This document shows, one piece after another, positions 1 to 7,184 of a DNA stretch of 10,552 nucleotides. The notes beneath the pieces were generated by a model. The model was not told where the DNA came from and did no database searches. It saw only the letters and a list, made by a program, of their open reading frames with translations. Numbering within the stretch: the first letter of the stretch is position 1; each line of letters begins with the position of its first letter. Made by a program: the position numbers and the translations under genes. Source of the stretch: Fen-1258 sp027348115 (GTDB lineage Bacteria; Bacteroidota; Ignavibacteria; Ignavibacteriales; Melioribacteraceae). Where the stretch lies: assembly GCA_027348115.1 (NCBI GenBank), contig DAIEQA010000263.1, forward strand, positions 1-10,552, written 5' to 3'.

Positions 1-1439
1 GTAACGTGTACTTAATTTCGATCAGAGCTGACGGCGCTCAATTAGGATGGAGTACCGGTATGAGTCTTAATGCCGACAGTATTAAATTGAAATTAAGAGG
101 AGTAATTTTCGACGGCTTCACCGCTTCAGGTCTATCTGTAAATGCACATTGGAGCAAAATGGATGTACAGGATTGTGATTTTAGAAATCTTATGCACGCA
201 ACTTCCTGGTTCGGCGGTCAACCTTTTATTTCCGGTGCGCCTATTCACATGGATACCTGTAAATTCATCAACAATACTTTCTTCTCATGTAACTCTTATC
301 TATGGTCTGTTAGAGGATATGATAAGTATTCCGTATTTGAACACAACACTATAGTCTACGGTATTGTAAATCCGTTCTTAACAAGACAGGGTTCAAACCT
401 GCACATAAAAAACAATTTGTTTTATTCTGCGCATTCCATGGGCGGAAATCCTGATCACGTAATCAACGGCTGGTTCTTAAATTATCCAGATACTTCTTCA
501 AGCAGTATAATCTATATCCGAGGACTTGATTCAACAAGTTACTGGTCAAAGCTGTGGGGAGGCAACATTGCCGGAACGAATGTTTATTTAGATCCAAACA
601 ATGGTGTAACCCAAGATATGCTCGATCCATCCAAGAGAGTTTTTGAGCTTAAAAATAACGCATACTTCTGGCCGAAAAAATTAACAGATTTTTATAAAGC
701 GTATAATGACACTGTTAAATTGGCGGATAGCGTTGACGTACCGAAATATGGTCAGTCAAATGAAATTAAAGCTTATCTAAAAAGAAAACTTATTATGCCT
801 ACATGGTTAAACAATTATGCTCAATGGACGATAGACAGCTTATTTGTAAGAACACACGTAAATACTCAAGTAGCTAATAATATTAATCAAGATCCGGGAT
901 TTAGTGATGCCAACGTACTTGGACAGGTAGATAAAGTAATTGACTACGTTCATAAAATCTGTACCAACACACTCGATGTTCCTTGGTTCTTCGATCCGAA
1001 TAATGCGCTTTATCCTCCGGCATGGCCGTTACCTGAAAATCTTGCTTATACAAACACAACAATGCAAACAGCCGGAACAGACGGTTATGCATTGGGCGAC
1101 TTGAACTGGTTCCCGGCTCAAAAAGCTCAATGGTTGGTAACAGATGTAAAAGCGGAACCGAATAGCGTAAAACCAACGGAGTATACATTATCTCAAAATT
1201 ATCCGAACCCATTCAACCCGACAACAGTAATTAAATTCAGCGTTCCTGTTACAGGTTTTTATACCTTGAAAGTATATAACATTCTCGGTCAGGAAGTTGC
1301 GCAATTACTTAACGGTCAGTTGAACCCGGGAAGCTATTCTGCAACATTTGATGCTACCAGATTAAGTACAGGCGTTTATTTCTATAATCTGACTGGAAAC
1401 AATGTAAATATTACAAAGAAAATGATGCTTATTAAGTAA
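1..1439 (+). CDS. Secreted beta-helix-like protein with T9SS type A sorting domain (5' partial)
   Basis: The reading frame is open to the left edge of the window (codon AAC at 3-5 precedes the first possible start, GTG at 6), so the N-terminus and any signal peptide lie outside. Counting from the GTG at 6, about residues 30-175 alternate short beta-like stretches with Asn/Asp turns (for example CDF, CKFINNTFF, HIKNNLFYS), which suggests a right-handed parallel beta-helix of the pectate-lyase-like type. A Trp- and Pro-rich segment ends in GYALGDLNWFP near residue 360. The last ~85 residues are a clear T9SS type A C-terminal domain: NYPNPFNP at 398-405, then YNILGQEV, GVYFY and a terminal KKMMLIK. 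Proteins with this tail are exported through the outer membrane and either released or surface-anchored. The catalytic function is not recognised; a polysaccharide lyase or binding protein is possible but not shown. It ends in TAA followed by a strong terminator, so it is a separate unit from the genes downstream. Confidence 0.85.
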   Translation, partial: NVYLISIRADGAQLGWSTGMSLNADSIKLKLRGVIFDGFTASGLSVNAHWSKMDVQDCDFRNLMHATSWFGGQPFISGAPIHMDTCKFINNTFFSCNSYLWSVRGYDKYSVFEHNTIVYGIVNPFLTRQGSNLHIKNNLFYSAHSMGGNPDHVINGWFLNYPDTSSSSIIYIRGLDSTSYWSKLWGGNIAGTNVYLDPNNGVTQDMLDPSKRVFELKNNAYFWPKKLTDFYKAYNDTVKLADSVDVPKYGQSNEIKAYLKRKLIMPTWLNNYAQWTIDSLFVRTHVNTQVANNINQDPGFSDANVLGQVDKVIDYVHKICTNTLDVPWFFDPNNALYPPAWPLPENLAYTNTTMQTAGTDGYALGDLNWFPAQKAQWLVTDVKAEPNSVKPTEYTLSQNYPNPFNPTTVIKFSVPVTGFYTLKVYNILGQEVAQLLNGQLNPGSYSATFDATRLSTGVYFYNLTGNNVNITKKMMLIK

Positions 1440-1449
1440 TCCCCCTTCT

Positions 1450-1490
1450 ATAGCAGCTGGCATTTAAAAAATGCCGGCTGCTATTTTATA
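1450..1490 (+). terminator. Rho-independent-type terminator after the beta-helix gene
   Basis: An inverted repeat starts 10 bases after the stop codon. The left arm 1450-1465 pairs with the right arm 1469-1484, with one G-T wobble and an AAA loop. It is followed by TTT and an A/T-rich run up to 1500. The GC-rich lower stem (GCAGC/GCTGC) and the downstream T/A tract fit intrinsic termination and separate this gene from the sugar cluster. Confidence 0.85.
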
Positions 1491-1515
1491 AAAAAATTTT
1501 AGTAACAAAATCATC

Positions 1516-1566
1516 AAACTTGGTTTACCGGTAATAACTAAAATGAATTTGACTGAATAATGCATA
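1516..1566 (+). promoter_or_regulatory. Possible control region of the sugar cluster: shared blocks and a small palindrome
   Basis: The 139-base stretch between the terminator tail (1485-1490) and the kinase start holds no gene. It contains three blocks, AACTTGGTTT (1517-1526), TAACTAAAATG (1535-1545) and AATGCATA (1559-1566), which recur in the same order before the chitinase gene (7113-7184). A perfect 10-base palindrome, TTACCGGTAA, lies at 1525-1534 between blocks one and two and is absent from the second copy. No convincing -35/-10 pair or Bacteroidota TTTG/TAnnTTTG pair could be fixed. A role as promoter or operator for the first gene of the cluster is inferred from position and repetition only. 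Confidence 0.3.
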
Positions 1567-1624
1567 AGCAATCGTAGTCACTCTCCCGAATACTTTCCGG
1601 CCTTAATTTGATATCGGCAAAAGA

Positions 1625-2734
1625 ATGAAATATGATAATGATAAAAGAATAGTAATGACTCTTGATGCAGGCGGAACTAATTTTGTTTTTTCCGCTATTC
1701 AAGGCAACCGTCAAATTGTTAACGAGATCAGACTTGACTCCAATGCCGATGATCTTCATAAGTCATTATCAAATATTGTTGAAGGATTTTCTCTCGTCGC
1801 TGAAAAATTAGTCGATAAACCGGCCGCCATAAGTTTTGCTTTTCCGGGACCGGCAGATTATCCAAACGGTATTTTGGGAGATTTGGGAAACTTAACTGGC
1901 TACCGCGGCGGCGTAGCTCTCGGTCCTATGCTTAAAGAAAAATTTTGTTTGCCTGTGTTCATTAACAACGACGGCGATTTGTACGCTTACGGCGAAGCCA
2001 TTGCGGGATTTCTTCCATATGTAAATGAAAAGTTGGAAGCTGCGGGTAATTCCAAACGATTTAAAAATTTATTAGGTATAACACTCGGCACCGGTTTTGG
2101 AAGCGGTATTGTTAGAAACGGGGAAATATTTCTCGGCGATAATTCGATTGCTGGGGAAATATGCCTGATGCGCAACCGCATCTCTCCAAATGAAAATGTG
2201 GAAGAGCATGCGAGCATTAGGGGATTGAAAAGAGTGTACGCTCAAAAGGCGGGAATCAAAAAAGAAGACGCGCCTTCTCCCAAAGAAATTTTTGAAATTG
2301 CTACCAATGGAGTAAGCGGCAACAAAGAAGCTGCTGTTGAAGCATACAAACAGATGGCGCAGGTGGTCGGCGACGCCCTTGCTAATGCCGTTACTTTAAT
2401 GGATGGTCTTGTTGTTATCGGCGGCGGATTAGCAGGCGCAAGTTCGTTGTTTATGCCTTTTCTTATCGATGAAATGAAAAGTCATTTTATAATGCAGAAC
2501 GGTTCGCTTCTAAGAAGACTTATCGCCGATGTTTATAATCTCGAAGATTATTCCGATATGAAAAATTTTGTAAGAAGCGAATCGAGGGAAATACCCGTTT
2601 ACGGCACGGATAAAAAAATTAAATATGATCCTTCACAAAAAATAGGTATCGGCATTTCTAAAATAGGAACGAGCAAAGCTATTGCTATTGGCGCCTATTC
2701 CTTTGCGCTGGATCAGTTGGATAAGAGTTTATGA
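1625..2734 (+). CDS. ROK-family sugar kinase (glucokinase / amino-sugar kinase type)
   Basis: This is a cytoplasmic kinase of the ROK/ASKHA fold, expected to transfer phosphate from ATP to a hexose or amino hexose. Visible motifs are the N-terminal phosphate loop DAGGTN at residues 14-19, the sugar-binding/catalytic INNDGD at 113-118 with Asp116 as probable base, and the ATP-site LGTGFGSG at 154-161, with a second glycine-rich stretch VVIGGGLAG near 263-271. The usual ROK zinc site is missing: the ExGH motif reads GEICL (177-181) and there is no CxCGxxGC, only an Asn/Glu-rich stretch leading to EEHASIRGL. At 369 residues it is longer than common ROK glucokinases (about 300-320), with extra sequence near the C-terminus (about 300-340). 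The ATG at 1625 is the only start in frame ahead of the phosphate loop; its ribosome site is weak. First gene of the cluster. The substrate (glucose, GlcNAc or glucosamine) is not determined by sequence; the context favours an amino sugar. Confidence 0.88.
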   Translation: MKYDNDKRIVMTLDAGGTNFVFSAIQGNRQIVNEIRLDSNADDLHKSLSNIVEGFSLVAEKLVDKPAAISFAFPGPADYPNGILGDLGNLTGYRGGVALGPMLKEKFCLPVFINNDGDLYAYGEAIAGFLPYVNEKLEAAGNSKRFKNLLGITLGTGFGSGIVRNGEIFLGDNSIAGEICLMRNRISPNENVEEHASIRGLKRVYAQKAGIKKEDAPSPKEIFEIATNGVSGNKEAAVEAYKQMAQVVGDALANAVTLMDGLVVIGGGLAGASSLFMPFLIDEMKSHFIMQNGSLLRRLIADVYNLEDYSDMKNFVRSESREIPVYGTDKKIKYDPSQKIGIGISKIGTSKAIAIGAYSFALDQLDKSL

Positions 2735-2875
2735 TTATCTTAATAGAGCGGTGATTTACAAAAGGAAGTTGTTGCGATCGAAAATATGATCGAGCATTCA
2801 ATACCTTACCAATGAAAAATCGCAATTGAAAAGTTACTTTGAAGAAGATTTATAAATTTAATTCTTAGGAAACAA
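2735..2875 (+). other. Intergenic spacer, kinase to NagB/PIG-L gene
   Basis: These 141 bases hold no supported gene. A 21-codon open stretch at about 2748-2813 has no good start and is probably chance. Seven-base complementary arms at 2772-2778 and 2819-2825 enclose about 40 bases and are too weak to call. An AGGA ribosome site at 2867-2870, five bases before the ATG at 2876, supports the start of the next gene. Confidence 0.5.
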
Positions 2876-5215
2876 ATGAAAACCAATTCGAAGGTTGAAA
2901 ATTATTACTTAAGCAAATCCGGTAAAAAATTAATTTACGAGCCAACTGAAAAAATCCCGATAATTCAGGTAGATAACTTTCCGGAGTTGGGCGAACTAAC
3001 TGCGCTAAGATTTATTGAATGGCTGCAGAATAATCCCGGCGGAGTCGTTTCACTTCCAACAGGCAAAACACCGGAACATCTTATTTCTTGGATTACGCGT
3101 ATTCTTAAAGATTGGAATAAACCCGAGATAGAAGAAAAACTTAAATCTGTTGGTCTCGATCCTGCAAAACGGCCGGATATGAAAAAAATTAAGTTTGTTC
3201 AAATAGACGAGTTCTACCCGATCGATTCTTCTCAGCACAACAGCTTTTATTATTATATTCAAAAATATTACATAAAAAATTTTGGACTGGATGCAAGCAA
3301 TGCCCTTTTAATAGACGTGAACAAAATAGGTGCCGCTAACAATCTTCCGCTCGATGCTATCTTTCCGGATAAAGTTGTGGATCTCTCACTTCGAACACGA
3401 ATGCCCGCAAGCAGAATAGAGCGGCTGCAAAAAGAAACAATAGAAATTGTTGACGAGTATTGCACGCAGTATGAAAAGAAAATTCGGGAAATGGGCGGAA
3501 TAGGATTTTTCCTCGGCGGAATCGGTCCCGACGGACATATTGGTTTTAATGTTCAAGGCAGCGATCATTTTTCATCAACACGATTGATTGCCACCAACTA
3601 TCAAACACAAGCCGCGGCTTCTACGGATCTTGGCGGAATTGAAATTGCGGCCAACCGGCTTGTAATTACAATTGGACTTGATACGATTACGTATAATAAA
3701 AACGCCACTGCAATTATAATTGCTGCAGGCGAGGCCAAAGCTAATATTGTAAGAGATTCTATAGAGAACGATGCTTCAAATCGTCACCCAGCGACTGTTC
3801 TGCAAAAACTGAAAAACTCCAGGTTCTATTTAACTAACGGCGCGGCCCTTCGTTTAACTGAAAGAAGGTATGTTGACGTTGAAAAAGAGCAGAAGCTTTC
3901 GCAAAGTTCGTTGGAAAGAGCCGTGATAAATCTGGCTGTAAAATTGGATAAAGATGTAAATAGCTTAACCAGGCAGGATTACGAGACCGACAAACTATCT
4001 ACACTGGTTCTAAAAAAATCCGGCAAAGCGGTTAAGGAGGTTAATGAATCGCTTCATAATGCAATCATAGAAAGATTCAAAAAAGGAATGACAACGCCGG
4101 AGAACGAAGTAATACTTCACACCGCTCCACATCATGATGATATTATGCTTGGCTATCTGGCGTTCATCAATCATCTTGTAAGATCTCCGCTAAACAAACA
4201 TCACTTTGGAATTTTTACTAGCGGGTTTAACGCCGTTACAAACTCTTACATGCTGCAGTTGATGGAACAATTAAAAAATCATCTTGAGTCCGGCGCCTTC
4301 GACGATAAATTGAAGACGCGTTATTTTGATCCGGATAATACTGAAGGAAAAGATAAAGATGTAAGCTTATACCTCGACAGCATTGCCGATCACAGTAGGA
4401 CAATAAGAAAAGAAGCGCTTTCAAGAAGAATGCTTCGCAACATGATAGAAATTTACGAGGAAGACAGCATTACTTATCTTAAAGACAGGGTTGACGAACT
4501 TATAAATTATTTTAAAACCCAGTACCCCGGCAAAAAGGATATTCCGCATGTTCAAAAATTGAAAGGCATGCTTAGAGAATGGGAGGAAGAATTGATGTGG
4601 GCGTATTACGGCTTTAGTACCAGCGATGTTTCGCATCTGCGGTTGGGATTTTACCAGGGCAACATTTTTACGGAAAATCCCGAAACACAGAGAGATGTAA
4701 TGCCAATAGTAAAACTTTTGAAAAAAATTAAACCAACAATTGTTACAGTTGCGCTTGATCCGGAAGGAAGCGGACCCGATACTCATTATAAAGTTTTGCA
4801 AGCCGTTAGTGAAGCTCTCAGAATCTACGGCAAGGAAACCGATATTTCCAAACTAAAAGTCTGGGGCTACAGAAATATTTGGTACAGGTTTCATCCCGCT
4901 GAAGCGAATATTTATATACCTGTAAGTCTTAACTCGATGGCCATTCTGGAAAATACTTTTATGAATAGTTACGGCTCACAGAAGGACGCGAGCTTTCCGA
5001 GCTGGGAATACGATGGACCATTCTGTCGCTTAGCTCAGAAAATTCTGGTTGATCAGTTTAAAAAAATTAGAACATGTACTGGCAAAAACTTTTTCTTAAC
5101 TCACCCGGCACCAAGAGCAAGGGCAGCTCACGGCATGCTCTATCTGAAAGAATTGACAGTTGAGGAATTCTACCGGCATTCGATGGAACTAAAGAAGCTT
5201 GTGGAGAACAGATAA
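2876..5215 (+). CDS. NagB-like glucosamine-6-phosphate deaminase domain fused to PIG-L/LmbE deacetylase domain
   Basis: This 779-residue, apparently cytoplasmic protein has two catalytic-type domains. The NagB-like half (about 30-345) has the phosphate loop SLPTGKTP (59-66), IDE with Asp111 matching E. coli NagB Asp72, GIGPDGHIGFN (215-225) with Asp219 and His221 matching Asp141 and His143, and Lys288 matching Lys208. The position matching catalytic Glu148 reads Val226. The C-terminal half (about 405-779) is PIG-L/LmbE-like: PHHDD at 418-422 gives the zinc ligands His419 and Asp422 with base Asp421, and DPEGSGPDTH supplies the third ligand, His637. The gap between the two zinc motifs is about 215 residues, against roughly 130 in MshB, because of a charged, helix-like insert near 480-580. 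The family removes N-acetyl groups from GlcNAc-type sugars. The inferred role is deacetylation of GlcNAc or its 6-phosphate coupled to deamination to fructose 6-phosphate, standing in for NagA plus NagB. Similar long fusions occur in Bacteroidota. The two-domain call is firm; deaminase activity is uncertain. Confidence 0.88.
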   Translation: MKTNSKVENYYLSKSGKKLIYEPTEKIPIIQVDNFPELGELTALRFIEWLQNNPGGVVSLPTGKTPEHLISWITRILKDWNKPEIEEKLKSVGLDPAKRPDMKKIKFVQIDEFYPIDSSQHNSFYYYIQKYYIKNFGLDASNALLIDVNKIGAANNLPLDAIFPDKVVDLSLRTRMPASRIERLQKETIEIVDEYCTQYEKKIREMGGIGFFLGGIGPDGHIGFNVQGSDHFSSTRLIATNYQTQAAASTDLGGIEIAANRLVITIGLDTITYNKNATAIIIAAGEAKANIVRDSIENDASNRHPATVLQKLKNSRFYLTNGAALRLTERRYVDVEKEQKLSQSSLERAVINLAVKLDKDVNSLTRQDYETDKLSTLVLKKSGKAVKEVNESLHNAIIERFKKGMTTPENEVILHTAPHHDDIMLGYLAFINHLVRSPLNKHHFGIFTSGFNAVTNSYMLQLMEQLKNHLESGAFDDKLKTRYFDPDNTEGKDKDVSLYLDSIADHSRTIRKEALSRRMLRNMIEIYEEDSITYLKDRVDELINYFKTQYPGKKDIPHVQKLKGMLREWEEELMWAYYGFSTSDVSHLRLGFYQGNIFTENPETQRDVMPIVKLLKKIKPTIVTVALDPEGSGPDTHYKVLQAVSEALRIYGKETDISKLKVWGYRNIWYRFHPAEANIYIPVSLNSMAILENTFMNSYGSQKDASFPSWEYDGPFCRLAQKILVDQFKKIRTCTGKNFFLTHPAPRARAAHGMLYLKELTVEEFYRHSMELKKLVENR

Positions 5216-5308
5216 GCGAAGAATTTTTTTGGGAGGAGCAGCAAGCTAAAAAGATTTTTTGGATATTCGAATTCGTGAATTGGATAAATTGCAGCAGCAA
5301 GGAGTGAC

Positions 5309-7102
5309 ATGAAAAAATTTTGTATGGTAATATTCTTTTTCGCTTCTCTTCTCTTTGCGCAAAACGGTAAACACACATTTTCACTTTCGCCGGGTAAATT
5401 CCTTCTCGATGGAAAACCATTTCAAATAATCAGCGGCGAACTTCACCCGGCAAGAATTCCCCAAGAATGTTGGCGCCATAGAATTCAAATGGTTGAAGCC
5501 ATGGGTTGCAATACAATTGCGGTTTATGTTTTTTGGAATTACCACGAAACAGCTCCCGGCAAATTTGATTTCAAAACCGGCAATAAAGATTTGGCAAAGT
5601 TTATTAAACTTGCTCAAGAAGAAAATATGTGGGTTCTGCTTCGTCCCGGTCCGTATGTTTGCGGCGAATGGGATTTCGGTGGTATCCCGCCGTACCTTTT
5701 AAAAATTCCTGATATTAAAGTTCGATGCATGGATTCTCGTTATATGGCCGCTGTAAGTAGGTATATCAAAGAATTATCTAAGGTCGTTAAACCTTTTCTA
5801 ATTACAAACGGCGGTCCCATTTTAATGCTGCAGATTGAAAATGAGTATGGCAGTTACGGCAACGATAAAAATTATTTGGAGGAACTTCGCAAGCTGTGGT
5901 TAAAGGACGGGATTAATATACCGTTTTATACTGCCGACGGACCAACACCATTTATGCTTGAAGCAGGAAATATTAACGGAGCGGCAATTGGATTAGACAG
6001 CGGTTACAGTCAGGCGGATTTTGACTTAGCACAAAAATTTAATCCCAATGTTCCGGCATTTAGCAGCGAGACATATCCGGGCTGGTTAACTCATTGGGGT
6101 GAAAAATGGGCGCGACCGGATACAACCGGCTTACTGCGTGAAGTAAGATTTTTGATGGAAACGAAAAAGTCTTTCAACCTTTATGTTATGCACGGCGGAA
6201 CAAATTTCGGATTTACTGCCGGGGCTAATTCGGGCGGCAAAGGATTTGAGCCGGATGTTACAAGCTACGATTATGACGCGCCGATCAACGAGCAGGGAAG
6301 ACCTACGCCAAAATATTTTGCTCTCCGCAATATCATTAGTAAATATGTAAAGAGTCTCCCGGAAATTCCCGATCCGATTCCCGCGATGGAAATTCCCGAA
6401 ATTAAAATGGAACTCTACTCAAGCATTTGGGAAAATCTTCCGAAACCTGTCTTCTCCATTCAACCCAAACCGATGGAAGCTTTTGATCAGTACGAAGGAT
6501 TTATACTTTACAAAACAAAATTGATCGGTCATAAAAGCGGCAAACTTACCATTACCGACCTTCACGATTACGCAACCGTTTTTCTCAACGGAAAATTTGT
6601 TGGAAAATTAGACAGGCGTGAAGCCGAAAACACTATCGAAATTCCTAAGTCCGATGTTAAGGACCCTGTGCTGGAAATTTTTGTCGAGGCGATGGGAAGA
6701 ATTAATTTCGGACCAGAGCTGATCGACAGAAAAGGAATTACACAACGAGTTACTCTGAACGGAATGACTTTGATGAATTGGCAAGTCTACAATCTCCCGT
6801 TCGATTCCAGCTTCATTCTGAAATTAAATAAATCAAATCCTTCAACTGACAAAACCGGTTATTTTTTCAAAGGGACATTTGAAATAGATAACACTGCCGA
6901 TACATATTTTGATATGAGCAATTATAAAAAGGGTATTGTCTTTGTCAACGGTCACAATCTCGGCAGGTACTGGGATATCGGTCCTCAAAAAAGACTTTAC
7001 TGCCCGGCTCCTTGGCTCAAAAAAGGAAAAAATGAAGTTATAGTTTTCGATCTCCTCCAGCAAGAAGCTAAAAGTGTTTCCGGGAAAACAACTTTGGAAT
7101 GA
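5309..7102 (+). CDS. Exported GH35 glycosidase (beta-galactosidase family)
   Basis: Residues 1-17 form a signal peptide (KK, hydrophobic core, LLFA then QN), so the enzyme is exported; there is no lipobox and no T9SS tail, which suggests the periplasm. The TIM-barrel catalytic domain covers about 20-345. It carries the GH35 signatures VFWNYHE, RPGPYVCGEWDFGG, IENEYGSYG with acid/base Glu179, and SETYPGWLTHWGE with nucleophile Glu254. The C-terminal part (about 385-597) holds beta-sandwich jelly-roll segments, including the conserved FVNGHNLGRYW near the end. The length of 597 fits the bacterial members. AAGGAG at 5299-5304, four bases before the ATG, is the best ribosome site in the window and fixes the start. 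Family members release terminal beta-galactose, but GH35 also contains the archaeal exo-beta-D-glucosaminidases. Lying between an amino-sugar deacetylase and a chitinase, it may act on GlcN- or GlcNAc-containing oligosaccharides. The family is certain; the substrate is open. Confidence 0.93.
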   Translation: MKKFCMVIFFFASLLFAQNGKHTFSLSPGKFLLDGKPFQIISGELHPARIPQECWRHRIQMVEAMGCNTIAVYVFWNYHETAPGKFDFKTGNKDLAKFIKLAQEENMWVLLRPGPYVCGEWDFGGIPPYLLKIPDIKVRCMDSRYMAAVSRYIKELSKVVKPFLITNGGPILMLQIENEYGSYGNDKNYLEELRKLWLKDGINIPFYTADGPTPFMLEAGNINGAAIGLDSGYSQADFDLAQKFNPNVPAFSSETYPGWLTHWGEKWARPDTTGLLREVRFLMETKKSFNLYVMHGGTNFGFTAGANSGGKGFEPDVTSYDYDAPINEQGRPTPKYFALRNIISKYVKSLPEIPDPIPAMEIPEIKMELYSSIWENLPKPVFSIQPKPMEAFDQYEGFILYKTKLIGHKSGKLTITDLHDYATVFLNGKFVGKLDRREAENTIEIPKSDVKDPVLEIFVEAMGRINFGPELIDRKGITQRVTLNGMTLMNWQVYNLPFDSSFILKLNKSNPSTDKTGYFFKGTFEIDNTADTYFDMSNYKKGIVFVNGHNLGRYWDIGPQKRLYCPAPWLKKGKNEVIVFDLLQQEAKSVSGKTTLE

Positions 7103-7112
7103 GAATTAAATC

Positions 7113-7184
7113 AACTTGGTTTGATTACGAGCATAGAGGATAATATTTTGCGCGTAACTAAAATGGCGTAACAAAGAATGCATA
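7113..7184 (+). promoter_or_regulatory. Second copy of the shared upstream blocks, before the chitinase gene
   Basis: AACTTGGTTT (7113-7122), TAACTAAAATG (7155-7165) and AATGCATA (7177-7184) repeat the three blocks found at 1517-1566. Blocks two and three are spaced almost identically (22 versus 24 bases), while blocks one and two are 42 versus 18 bases apart. The third block overlaps the chitinase start codon. It may mark an internal promoter or shared regulator site; this is inference from repetition alone. Confidence 0.28.

Noticed and set aside
2748..2813. 21-codon open stretch in the spacer after the kinase gene, possibly a gene remnant.
   Set aside because: It is too short, lacks a start with a ribosome site near its beginning, and resembles no known protein segment.
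2772..2825. Complementary arms TTGCGAT and ATCGCAA as a leader hairpin or riboswitch.
   Set aside because: Seven pairs around a 40-base loop with no conserved riboswitch elements are not convincing.
4421..4801. Reverse-strand open frame of 126 codons inside the NagB/PIG-L gene.
   Set aside because: It lies wholly within a well-supported gene, has no recognisable domain or ribosome site, and its residue mix is what an antisense frame would give.
5262..5282. GAATTC-containing repeat (GAATTCGTGAATTG) before the GH35 gene as an operator.
   Set aside because: It is an imperfect direct/inverted AT-rich string with no second copy in the window; chance is a sufficient explanation.
5067..5420. Reverse-strand open frame of 117 codons across the junction of the fusion gene and the GH35 gene.
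   Set aside because: It overlaps two supported genes, including the GH35 signal peptide and ribosome site, and shows no family features.
7118..7150. Bacteroidota-type promoter (TTTG / TAnnTTTG) before the chitinase gene.
   Set aside because: The candidate near 7144-7150 is one base short of the TAnnTTTG spacing, so no promoter could be placed.
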